Of a DNA stretch of 7,546 bases, positions 1-5,852 are shown one piece after another. Source of the stretch: Pseudomonadota bacterium (GTDB lineage: Bacteria; Myxococcota; UBA9042; PHBI01); assembly GCA_005772945.1 (NCBI GenBank), contig SXIE01000070.1:1-7546 (forward strand), given 5' to 3'. A program made the translations under genes and the position numbers. The notes under the pieces were generated by a model. The model was not told the origin of the DNA, ran no database searches, and saw only the letters and a list, made by a program, of their open reading frames with translations. Position 1 is the first letter of the stretch. Each line of letters starts with the position of its first letter.

Positions 1-115
1 AAAGATATTTTATGTTAATAGAGAGATACAAAGTTCCTTACAATATCATGAATACAATTTAAACCTAGCCTCTGTCAAGCTAACATTTAAAACGGGGATC
101 AGGGTGGCCAAATGG
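1..115. other. AT-rich block, composition breakpoint at left end
   Basis: By hand count 66 of the first 90 bases are A or T, whereas everything from about position 120 on is strongly GC-rich. The change occurs over roughly positions 92-120. One plus-strand frame is open from position 2 to a TGA at 125-127 (41 codons) and could be the tail of a gene entering from the left, but it crosses into the GC-rich sequence and resembles nothing I recognise. I see no terminal inverted repeat within the window. The block could be the edge of a mobile element or island, a chimeric contig junction, or a native AT-rich intergenic stretch. Confidence 0.6.
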
Positions 116-280
116 TTAGCGGCGTGACGAAGGTTCGTGAATGGTGTTCACATTGGTCATGGCGGGGTCCCCGGTGCGGGCGATCGGAAGCGTCGGAGCG
201 GGGCGGCGAGAGTTGCATGCGGATGCAAATGGGAGCGCGGTGGCGCTCGCCAGGATGCCAAGGGCACGCCGTCGATTCAT
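116..280 (-). pseudogene. Truncated Tat-type lipoprotein N-terminus
   Basis: From the ATG at 280 this encodes 54 residues that begin with an Arg-rich n-region (N-R-R-R-A-L-G, a loose twin-arginine motif), a hydrophobic Ala/Leu stretch and a lipobox-like A-S-A-C at about residues 19-22. This is a textbook exported lipoprotein start followed by only about 30 ordinary residues. An in-frame upstream start at 310 is possible but would bury the signal peptide. The stop is TAA at 116-118, exactly where base composition turns AT-rich, so I infer that the mature domain was lost through insertion, deletion or misjoining. It lies 34 bp downstream of the propeller lipoprotein on the same strand and was probably the third gene of that operon. 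No Shine-Dalgarno is visible. It could also be a small intact lipoprotein; what is left is too short to name a family. Confidence 0.5.
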
Positions 281-314
281 GGGCGCCGTGTGTCGCGGGG
301 CATCGCGCAATGCA

Positions 315-1259
315 TCAGGGCATCAGCACGGGGGTTGGATCATTGGCCCAGGAGCTCGGCGGTAGCTGGTCGAAGTGGATGACGGCCGGCGTCGAGAGCG
401 TCAGGTCGTCCTGCTCGTAGGCGGCGGCGATCACCTCGCGCGAGGCGGGGAAATGCGTGAAGTCGAGGTAGTAGACCCAGACGCGGCCGGTGGCGTCGGC
501 GTAGGCCTGCGGGACGCTCGCGTGGTCGATGAGCATGGTGTTCTCGAACGTGAAGGAGAGGCCGTCGGCGCTGGTGGCGCGGTAGAGCATGTGGTCGTAA
601 GGGGAGGGGTTGGCGGACGGGAGGCCGGCGGCCTTGAGGTAGAGGCCGACCGTACCGTCCTTGCGGCGGGCGGGCGCGGGGTCGGCGACGAGCGCGATGG
701 GGCCGCCGGGGATTGGGACGCGGAGCCCGGCGTCTTGGACCCAACTCGCGCCGTCGGACGAGAAGGCGCTGCGGATCCCGCCGTCTCCGAGGTAATACAG
801 GCGGTAGCCACCGCTCACCTCGAGGAGTCCCGGGACCTGCCCGCTCGGGAGCACGTCGGTGAGCGTGGCTGCGGTGAAGTCGGGTGAGCCGTCGTGATAG
901 GCGAGCGCGATGCCGTCGGGCGGCGAGAAGCCGGCGATGAGCCAACGGCCGCTCGCGCCGCGGAGCACGACGGCGTCGGCGAGCGTCTCCGAGGTCAGCC
1001 ACGTCTCGGGATCGAGCGCGAAGTTGACACCGTCGGTGGAGGTGGCGCTGCGGATGTTGATGTGGGGCGTGCCTGGGCCCGAGGGGCCGATGTGTTCGGC
1101 GTTGAAGAAGAGTTTCATCGACCGGGCCTGGGGGGTCGAGTCCGAGGTCGAGTCCGAGGTCGAGTCCGAGGTCGAGTCCGAGGTCGAGTCCGAGTCCTCG
1201 CAGCCCACGACAACGATTGCGAGAAGCGATCCCAAAAGGGACGGAAGACGTTTGAACAT
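315..1259 (-). CDS. Lipoprotein with (SDST)n linker and predicted beta-propeller
   Basis: The 314-residue protein has a type II signal peptide (Lys3/Arg4, hydrophobic 5-18, lipobox V-V-G-C with the lipidated Cys at residue 20). A low-complexity acidic linker follows at about residues 21-42, made of repeated S-D-S-T units, and probably holds the folded domain away from the membrane. The rest contains three copies of an S-x-D-G-x-x-F/W motif with Tyr/Trp-rich strands (first copy near residues 74-80), typical of sialidase/GH43-like beta-propeller blades. This suggests a carbohydrate-binding or glycosidase-like surface domain. I do not see a confident catalytic triad, so enzymatic activity is not claimed. 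The ATG lies 15 bp after the reconstructed stop of the upstream gene, and that TGA is part of a TGAGGA that could serve as its ribosome binding site, which points to co-transcription. The linker DNA is a 12-bp tandem repeat that recurs in polA. Confidence 0.8.
   Translation of the reverse strand: MFKRLPSLLGSLLAIVVVGCEDSDSTSDSTSDSTSDSTSDSTPQARSMKLFFNAEHIGPSGPGTPHINIRSATSTDGVNFALDPETWLTSETLADAVVLRGASGRWLIAGFSPPDGIALAYHDGSPDFTAATLTDVLPSGQVPGLLEVSGGYRLYYLGDGGIRSAFSSDGASWVQDAGLRVPIPGGPIALVADPAPARRKDGTVGLYLKAAGLPSANPSPYDHMLYRATSADGLSFTFENTMLIDHASVPQAYADATGRVWVYYLDFTHFPASREVIAAAYEQDDLTLSTPAVIHFDQLPPSSWANDPTPVLMP
1134..1193. repeat. Five tandem copies of a 12-bp unit, GGTCGAGTCCGA
   Basis: Five identical 12-bp units run at 1134-1145, 1146-1157, 1158-1169, 1170-1181 and 1182-1193. 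On the coding (minus) strand the unit is four codons and gives the S-D-S-T repeat of the lipoprotein linker, so gain or loss of a unit keeps the frame. The absence of any base difference between copies suggests recent expansion or continuing homogenisation. The same unit occurs in polA at 6809-6844. Confidence 0.95.
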
Positions 1260-1274
1260 GGGCTGCGATCGTCC

Positions 1275-2581
1275 TCAGGTCACGCCGAACACCCGCGCGA
1301 GATCGAGACCGGGCACGGCGCTCCGGTTCTCGCGAAAGAGCCCTTGGATCGCGTTCGTCAGCCCCTGTTCGATCATGGCGCGTGAGAGCCCGGCGACCAG
1401 TGTCGGCTCGGCCGCGCCCGAGCGCGCGGTCGCCTCGAGACCGATCTCGGGGGGGGGACCCCTTGGCCGGCGAGCTGGGCGGCACCCGCGAAGAGGCGGA
1501 TGAGGCTCTCGATCCCGGCGCCCGTCCCCAGCCCGCCCAACATCTCGAAGCGCTGCAGCGTCACCGTGCCGCCACGGTTGACGCGCAGGCTCTGCAACCT
1601 CGCGACCGCCTCGGTGCCCCGCATGAGCTCGATCGCCTCGGAGCGGATGTCGATCTGCTGGATCCCGGCGGCGATCGCCGCCGCTTCGGCGCTCCCGCCG
1701 GCGGCCAAGATGGACGACAGGTTGCCCGTGCCTTGGATGTCGACATCGAACGCGCCGCCCGAGGGGATGCGCAAGCCGGTGCCGCCCGAGGAGCGCTCGA
1801 AAGGCGTCCGCATCGCGAGCGTCGCGCCGATACGCGGGCGGCTCACCTCGCCGGGAGTGACCGGCGTGGCATTGCCGCCGGTCGGCAGCGCGTCGAAGTT
1901 GGCCTTGATGCGCGCCAGCGTCGACGTCAGCTGCGGGTCGTTCATCGGGTTGTAGCCCGGTTGCGCCATCGGCGTTCCGGCGATCCCTCTGTCGATCATC
2001 CTGCGCAGCTCGGCCTGACCGGTCGCGCGCACATCGATGACGCCCGAGCCGGCGCCGTGCTCGAGTCCGAACTCGGCGAAGCTCTGGCCGCTTGCGAAGT
2101 CGACGCCCGCCGACCAGAGCGACATGTTCTGACCCGGCCATTGCACGTCGAAGTGCAGCGACGGACTCGTCGTCATGCGGAGCCCGGCGGGCGTGACCGC
2201 GAGCTGCACCTGGGTCTCGAAATCGGTCCGTGCCTCGTACTGCCAGCTGCCCGCGAGCACCTTGTGCGCGGGCAGGGAGAAGGCGAGCCGCGCCTGGCGC
2301 AGGTCGACCTCGGAAGGCACCGCGGCGCCGACCGGCGTGCCTCGGCCGACGTCGCTCGGGACGGCGGCCCCAGCACCCGGCCCCGACGCGCCGCCCGGTC
2401 GTTCCTGTTGCTGAACCGGTGCGGCGTCAGGCGCGAGCATCGCCTCGCCGGCCGCGAAGTCGGCTCCGCGCAGGTCGGTCCGGGAGGGCCCAGCGCGGGT
2501 CGCTGCGCCGCCCGCGCGCGACGAAGCCGGCGTGGTCGTGGCGGGCGCGGCGGGGCGTGGTTCGCGCGTGGATGTCGGCAT
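1275..2581 (-). CDS. Unknown protein, frameshifted at a G9 tract
   Basis: Not a family I can name. The ATG at 2581 is supported by a GAGGAG seven bases upstream; longer in-frame versions reach into the divergent gene and have non-coding composition. Residues 1-90 are Pro/Ala/Gly/Thr-rich and probably disordered, with a D-L-R-G-A-D-F-A-A-G-E-A-M-L-A-P motif at about 36-51 and a duplicated G-A-A-V-P-S-D/E-V. From about residue 93 there is a folded, mixed-composition region with alternating beta-like segments and a helical C-terminal part. No signal peptide or membrane span is seen. As written, the frame breaks at nine G's (1449-1457): the direct reading ends at 1373 after 402 residues with a spurious Arg-rich tail. 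Shifting by one base there continues for over 50 natural-looking residues to a TGA at 1275-1277. With one extra base the product would be 435 residues. It is the first gene of the minus-strand operon with the two lipoproteins. The break may be a sequencing error, a phase-variable tract or a true mutation. Confidence 0.7.
1449..1457. repeat. Homopolymer tract of nine G (C9 in the mRNA)
   Basis: Nine consecutive G on the plus strand, read as C9 in the mRNA of the unknown protein, sit exactly where the plausible reading frame changes. With nine bases the product ends early; with ten (or seven) it reaches the natural-looking C-terminus. It is flanked by GGGGACCCC on one side. Runs this long are slippage-prone in replication and in sequencing. 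Confidence 0.9.
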
Positions 2582-2588
2582 ACCGAAT

Positions 2589-2594
2589 CTCCTC
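2589..2594 (-). promoter_or_regulatory. Ribosome binding site GAGGAG fixing the start at 2581
   Basis: GAGGAG on the minus strand lies seven bases upstream of the ATG at 2581. It decides against the longer open frame that extends to 2833 inside the divergent AlkD-type gene. Confidence 0.75.
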
Positions 2595-2600
2595 GGGGTT

Positions 2601-2625
2601 GCCGCACGCGAGATCTGCGTGCGGC
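2601..2625. promoter_or_regulatory. Perfect 9-bp inverted repeat in the divergent intergenic region
   Basis: GCCGCACGC at 2601-2609 and its exact complement GCGTGCGGC at 2617-2625 flank a 7-base spacer that contains the palindrome AGATCT. Nothing else in the 167-bp gap (2582-2748) is as symmetric, apart from a 10-bp palindrome at 2704-2713. It lies 6 bp beyond the GAGGAG of the minus-strand operon. It could be a repressor operator shared by both divergent genes, or a 5'-UTR hairpin close to the ribosome binding site. There is no T-run on either side, so it is not an intrinsic terminator. I see no clear -35/-10 elements in this gap on either strand. Confidence 0.5.
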
Positions 2626-2703
2626 GCATGGCGCCCGACCCCCAAGGGCGCAAGGTAGTCGATCGGCACCCCCCAGGCAACGTCGGCGCCGCGAGAACCT
2701 CGG

Positions 2704-2713
2704 CGTTCGAACG
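2704..2713. promoter_or_regulatory. 10-bp palindrome CGTTCGAACG upstream of the AlkD-type gene
   Basis: A perfect palindrome that ends 35 bases before the ATG at 2749, a plausible operator position. It contains GTTC and GAAC half-sites like those in LexA boxes, but the arrangement and spacing do not match a LexA box that I know, so the regulator is unknown. It may also be chance in GC-rich DNA. Confidence 0.25.
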
Positions 2714-2748
2714 TGGACACGCACCTCCCGATCCGCCAAGAACGAGCG

Positions 2749-3489
2749 ATGACACCGAGCCCCCTCCTGGCCGACGTGCGTCGGCGCTTCCTGGCGCAGG
2801 CCGACCCCGAGCGTGCCGCCAAGCAGCAGGCATACATGAAGTCCGCCATGCCCTTTCATGGGCTCGCGAATACGGCCGTGCGTGCCGCGTGCAAGGCGGC
2901 GTTCGCGCCGTACGCCTTCGACGACGCGCCGAGGTGGCGGGGCGACGTGCGGGCCCTGTGGCATGGGGCGACGCATCGCGAGGAACGCTACGCCGCGATC
3001 GAGCTCGCCGAGGACCGCCGCGCGCGCCCGCTGCAGGGGCTTCCTCGGACCGCGCGCGCCGCCGTTCCGCCGAACGCCACCGGGCTTGCGTCGGAGGCGA
3101 CGACGCTCTTCGCCGAGCTCATCGTGACCGGTGCGTGGTGGGACTACGTCGATGTGATCGCCGCGCATCGGATCGGGCCGCTCCTCCTCCAGGCGCCGGC
3201 GACCCTGCGGCCGATCGTGCTCGCGTGGGCGCACGGCGACGACCTCTGGCTGCGGCGCGCCGCGATCATCGCGCAGCTCGGCGCCAAGGACGCGACCGAT
3301 CGCGCGCTCCTCGCGGACTGCATCGCGCCGGCGCTCGGCGATGCCTCGTTCTGGCTGCGCAAGGCGATCGGCTGGGCGCTGCGCGAGCTCGCCAAGACCG
3401 ATCCCGCGTGGGTCCGCGGCTACGTCGCGGCGCACGAGGCGCGCCTCAGTCCGCTCTCGCGTCGCGAGGCGCTGAAGGGGCTCGCGTGA
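2749..3489 (+). CDS. alkD: AlkD-type DNA alkylation repair glycosylase
   Basis: The predicted 246-residue protein matches the AlkD/AlkC family of HEAT-like-repeat DNA glycosylases, which excise positively charged N3- and N7-alkylpurines without base flipping; Bacillus cereus AlkD has 237 residues. The N-terminal A-Y-M-K (28-31) with the following F-x-G-L is characteristic. Key residues are visible: W131 and D135 in W-W-D-Y-V-D, R170 in L-R-R-A-A-I-I, and W209 in K-A-I-G-W-A-L-R-E. Their mutual spacings equal those of W109, D113, R148 and W187 in B. cereus AlkD, so I infer an active enzyme. The ATG at 2749 is preferred because family homology starts just after it; a GTG at 2713 would add 12 unremarkable residues. 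The upstream AAGAACGAG is only a weak ribosome binding site. The gene is transcribed divergently from the minus-strand operon, and its TGA is shared with the GTG of the next gene, implying translational coupling. Confidence 0.88.
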   Translation: MTPSPLLADVRRRFLAQADPERAAKQQAYMKSAMPFHGLANTAVRAACKAAFAPYAFDDAPRWRGDVRALWHGATHREERYAAIELAEDRRARPLQGLPRTARAAVPPNATGLASEATTLFAELIVTGAWWDYVDVIAAHRIGPLLLQAPATLRPIVLAWAHGDDLWLRRAAIIAQLGAKDATDRALLADCIAPALGDASFWLRKAIGWALRELAKTDPAWVRGYVAAHEARLSPLSRREALKGLA

Positions 3490-4601
3490 GGCGCATTCGG
3501 TCGCTGGCCCTGCGTCGCGCGACCCTCCTCGCCGTGTGCCTCGCGTGCGCCTCGCGCGGCCACGCCGCAGGTCCGCCGCTCGACGCCCCGAGCGCGGACG
3601 ACGGCGGCTTCGCCGTGGGCACGCCGAGCCCCGAGGCCCTGGTCCGTTACCAGCGCGCCGCGGCCTACTCGCGCGCGCACCACGGCGTGGCGCTGCTCGT
3701 CGTCGAGGGCGACGCGGTCGTCTTCGAGGACGCCGCGAGCGGCTACGACGGCCGCCGCGGTCACCACGTCTGGTCGGGCACCAAGACCTTTACCTGCGCC
3801 CTTGCGATGGCCGCCGTCGCCGACGGCAAGGTCTCGCTCGAGGAACCGATCGCCGACACCCTGGCCGAGTGGAAGTCCGATCCGCAGAAGGCGAAGATCA
3901 CCCTGCGGCAGCTGCTCGACTTCACGAGCGGGCTCTCGGATGCCTCGCCGATCCTCACGACCGATGCCTTGCGCCCGGTGCAGCGCGTGCCCGATAAGGC
4001 CGCGTGGGCGCTGGCGAATCTGCGCGTCGTCAGCGAGCCCGGCACGGTCTTTCGCTACCTCTCGAGCCACCCCGTGATGCTCGCGACGTTCCTCCAGCGA
4101 CGTCTCGGCGAGGATCCCCTCGGCTATCTCCAACGGCGCGTGCTCGATCCGATCGGCTTTCACGCGACCCGGTGGATGCGCGACCCCGCCGGCCTTCCGT
4201 TCTTTTCGTTCGGCGCGTTCGTTACACCGCGGAGTTGGGCACGCTTCGGCGTCCTCCTGCGCGACCGCGGGATGTTTCGTACACAGAGAATTCTCCCCGC
4301 GCCCCTCATCGATCAGTGCTTCGTCGGCAGCGCGGCGATGCCGGGCTTTGGGCTCGGCATCTGGCTGAATGTCCCGGTGTCGGCGGCCCAGCGCGCGCGC
4401 CTGCCGGGGGTGCTCATCCCGAACTTCGCGCCCGCCGGCCCGCTCATCATGCCGGGCGGGCCGCCCGATGTGCGGGTCTCCGCCGGCTATCGCGACAACC
4501 GCCTCTACGTCATCCCCTCGCAAGGGCTGGTGATCGTGAGGCTCGGGACGGGCGATCCGCGCTTTGTCGATCGCGAACTCCTCGCGTTCATCACCCGGTG
4601 A
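3486..4601 (+). CDS. Exported serine hydrolase, beta-lactamase/class C fold
   Basis: The 371-residue protein belongs to the beta-lactamase-related serine hydrolases (PF00144/COG1680, 6-aminohexanoate-dimer-hydrolase-like), which act on esters, amides or peptides through an acyl-enzyme. Residues 1-28 form a signal peptide (Arg-rich start, Leu/Ala core, G-H-A-A end), so it should work in the periplasm or outside the cell. The nucleophile motif S-x-x-K is S97-G-T-K100, the second motif is Y191-L-S193-S, and the third is S332-A-G-Y with the R-L-Y-V-I-P strand typical of this subgroup. The substrate cannot be told from sequence. The start is GTG at 3486, overlapping the AlkD-type gene's TGA (GTGA), with AAGGGG five bases upstream. 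A longer in-frame extension to 2532 is only the out-of-frame shadow of the AlkD-type gene. The stop overlaps the end of convergent queG by 11 bp. Confidence 0.85.
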   Translation: MRRIRSLALRRATLLAVCLACASRGHAAGPPLDAPSADDGGFAVGTPSPEALVRYQRAAAYSRAHHGVALLVVEGDAVVFEDAASGYDGRRGHHVWSGTKTFTCALAMAAVADGKVSLEEPIADTLAEWKSDPQKAKITLRQLLDFTSGLSDASPILTTDALRPVQRVPDKAAWALANLRVVSEPGTVFRYLSSHPVMLATFLQRRLGEDPLGYLQRRVLDPIGFHATRWMRDPAGLPFFSFGAFVTPRSWARFGVLLRDRGMFRTQRILPAPLIDQCFVGSAAMPGFGLGIWLNVPVSAAQRARLPGVLIPNFAPAGPLIMPGGPPDVRVSAGYRDNRLYVIPSQGLVIVRLGTGDPRFVDRELLAFITR

Positions 4602-5604
4602 TCGCGCCGACCACCTTGCGCAGGTGAACCGGCGTCACGCGCCGGATCGCCGACTTCGGAAAGCGCGTCTTGAACGTCTCCGCGTCGAGCGCCGCGAGCT
4701 CGGCGAGCTTCGGCCGCACGTTCTCGGGGCGCGGACGCAGGGCGACGTGCGGCGTCGGCTCCACGTCGCGGTTCCACGGGCAGACCTCCTGACAGAGGTC
4801 GCAGCCAAAGACGTGCTGCCCGAGCTGCGCGGGCACGATGACCGCCTCGGGCGTCGCGGTCTCGATGGTCCAGTAGGCGATGCATTTCCGGCCATCGAGC
4901 AGGTAGGGCGCCGGGAAGGCGGCCGTCGGGCACACGTCGAGGCAGCGTCGGCACGAGCCGCAGTGGTCCGTCTCGGGCGTATCCGGGGCCAGCGCGAGCG
5001 GCGTCAGCACGACCCCGAGAAAGTAGTAGCTGCCGCGCCCCTCGCGCCCCGGGCGGATGAGGAGCGTGTTCTTGCCGATCCATCCAAGCCCGGCGGCCTG
5101 CGCAAACGCCTTCTCGAGGACCGGCCCGGTGTCGACGAAGATGCGATGCGCGGTGCTCGGCGGGCCGCCCGCCGCCTCGCCCAGCAGCGGATCCGCCGCG
5201 AGTCCGTGGGCCAGCGCGACGAGCATCTTGCGGACGACCAGGTGGTAGTCGCGCCCACGCGCATAGCGCGCGATGAACCCCTCGTCGGCCGCCGGCGGGG
5301 CGGCGAGGTAACCGGGATCGCCGCCGACCTCGGGCGGCCACGCATAGCTCGCTCCCACGACGATCACCGATCGTGCGGCGGGCCAGACGTTGCGGACGTC
5401 GGCGCGCAGCGCGGGGTTTTCGGTGAGCCAGGCCATGTCCCCGCCGTAGCCCGCGGCCATCGCGGCCAGCCAGCGTTCAAAGGCCTCGGGCACCGAGGTC
5501 GGCGCGATCCCGACGAGCTCGAAGCCGACCGCGCGGGAAATGGCCTTGACGCGCGTCGCGCGTTCTTCGTAGCTCGTCGATTCGATGCGCAAGTTCGTGC
5601 TCAT
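4591..5604 (-). CDS. queG: Epoxyqueuosine reductase QueG, short form
   Basis: This cobalamin- and iron-sulfur-dependent enzyme reduces epoxyqueuosine to queuosine at tRNA position 34, the last step of queuosine synthesis, in the cytoplasm. The 337-residue protein shows the N-terminal cobalamin-binding reductase half, including V-D-T-G-P-V-L-E (D158 as the likely general acid) and G-W-I-G-K-N-T (174-180). It also has two 4Fe-4S clusters: C215-x2-C218-x2-C221-x3-C225-P, and C241 with G-C268-D-L-C271-x3-C275-P-W-N. It is about 40-50 residues shorter than E. coli (379) and B. subtilis (386) QueG, so most of their C-terminal HEAT-like tRNA-binding extension is missing or reduced. The ATG at 5604 is chosen because family homology begins there; the frame stays open to 5826, but only as a shadow of the overlapping lipoprotein gene. 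Its first 20 bp overlap the divergent lipoprotein gene and its last 11 bp overlap the serine hydrolase gene, so there is no intergenic space on either side. No good ribosome binding site is seen. Confidence 0.92.
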   Translation of the reverse strand: MSTNLRIESTSYEERATRVKAISRAVGFELVGIAPTSVPEAFERWLAAMAAGYGGDMAWLTENPALRADVRNVWPAARSVIVVGASYAWPPEVGGDPGYLAAPPAADEGFIARYARGRDYHLVVRKMLVALAHGLAADPLLGEAAGGPPSTAHRIFVDTGPVLEKAFAQAAGLGWIGKNTLLIRPGREGRGSYYFLGVVLTPLALAPDTPETDHCGSCRRCLDVCPTAAFPAPYLLDGRKCIAYWTIETATPEAVIVPAQLGQHVFGCDLCQEVCPWNRDVEPTPHVALRPRPENVRPKLAELAALDAETFKTRFPKSAIRRVTPVHLRKVVGAITG

Positions 5605-5851
5605 GCCAGCGTTCGGCGTTGGGGTCGTGCTCGCCGTCACCGCGTGCGGTGCGGATCCGGGACCGGCGTGCCACGAGGCGTACCAACACCTGGTCGCCAT
5701 CGCCAAGCGGAACCACGAGCCGGCGCAGCAATCGCGCTTCGTCGAGGCGTGCGCGGCGGCCTGGGATCCGGCGCGGGTGGCGTGCCTCGGGGCCGCGTCG
5801 ACGCCGAGCGAGGCGCTCGCGTGCAAGCCGAAGAAGAAGAGGCCGGGTTGA
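5585..5851 (+). CDS. Small four-cysteine lipoprotein
   Basis: The 88-residue product has a type II signal peptide (Arg2, Lys3, hydrophobic core, lipobox V-T-A-C with Cys21). The mature part has four further cysteines, C29, C56, C67 and C80, spaced as in a disulfide-clamped helical hairpin, and ends in a basic K-K-K-R-P-G. I recall small Cys-rich lipoproteins with similar C...C-x10-C-x12-C spacing as common in Myxococcota; function is unknown. The ATG at 5585 is chosen over the one at 5603 because only it supplies the basic n-region. The gene starts inside divergent queG (20-bp overlap), and its TGA is one base from the polA ATG. The AAGAAGAAGAGG that encodes its basic tail doubles as the polA ribosome binding site, so the two genes are probably co-transcribed. 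It is real rather than a shadow because signal peptide, lipobox and cysteine pattern all agree. Confidence 0.75.
   Translation: MRKFVLMPAFGVGVVLAVTACGADPGPACHEAYQHLVAIAKRNHEPAQQSRFVEACAAAWDPARVACLGAASTPSEALACKPKKKRPG
5835..5842 (+). promoter_or_regulatory. polA ribosome binding site AGAAGAGG inside the upstream gene
   Basis: A purine-rich AGAAGAGG ends ten bases before the polA ATG at 5853. It is embedded in the codons for the lipoprotein's C-terminal basic tail, coupling the two genes. Confidence 0.55.
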
Positions 5852-5852
5852 T

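Noticed and set aside
95..160. tRNA-like string (GGTGGCCAAATGGTTAGCGG followed by GGTTCGTGAAT)
   Set aside because: D-arm-like and T-arm-like words are present but too close together, with no anticodon stem or pairing acceptor stem.
2052..2072. Single partial copy of the repeat (TCGAGTCCGA) in the unknown protein gene
   Set aside because: Only ten bases, not tandem, and within a normal-looking protein segment; likely chance in GC-rich DNA.
2693..2713. Possible LexA box (GAAC...GTTC and GTTCGAAC) upstream of the AlkD-type gene
   Set aside because: Half-site spacing is six or zero rather than the four of the Gram-positive box, and no lineage-specific LexA box is known to me with this layout.
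1382..2752. 456-residue plus-strand open frame and other long frames opposite the minus-strand operon
   Set aside because: Arg/Ala-rich shadow; the minus strand has the ribosome binding site, signal peptides and natural composition.
2532..3485. Upstream extension of the serine hydrolase frame
   Set aside because: It is the alternative frame of the AlkD-type gene, Arg-rich and without domains; the signal peptide starts at the GTG at 3486.
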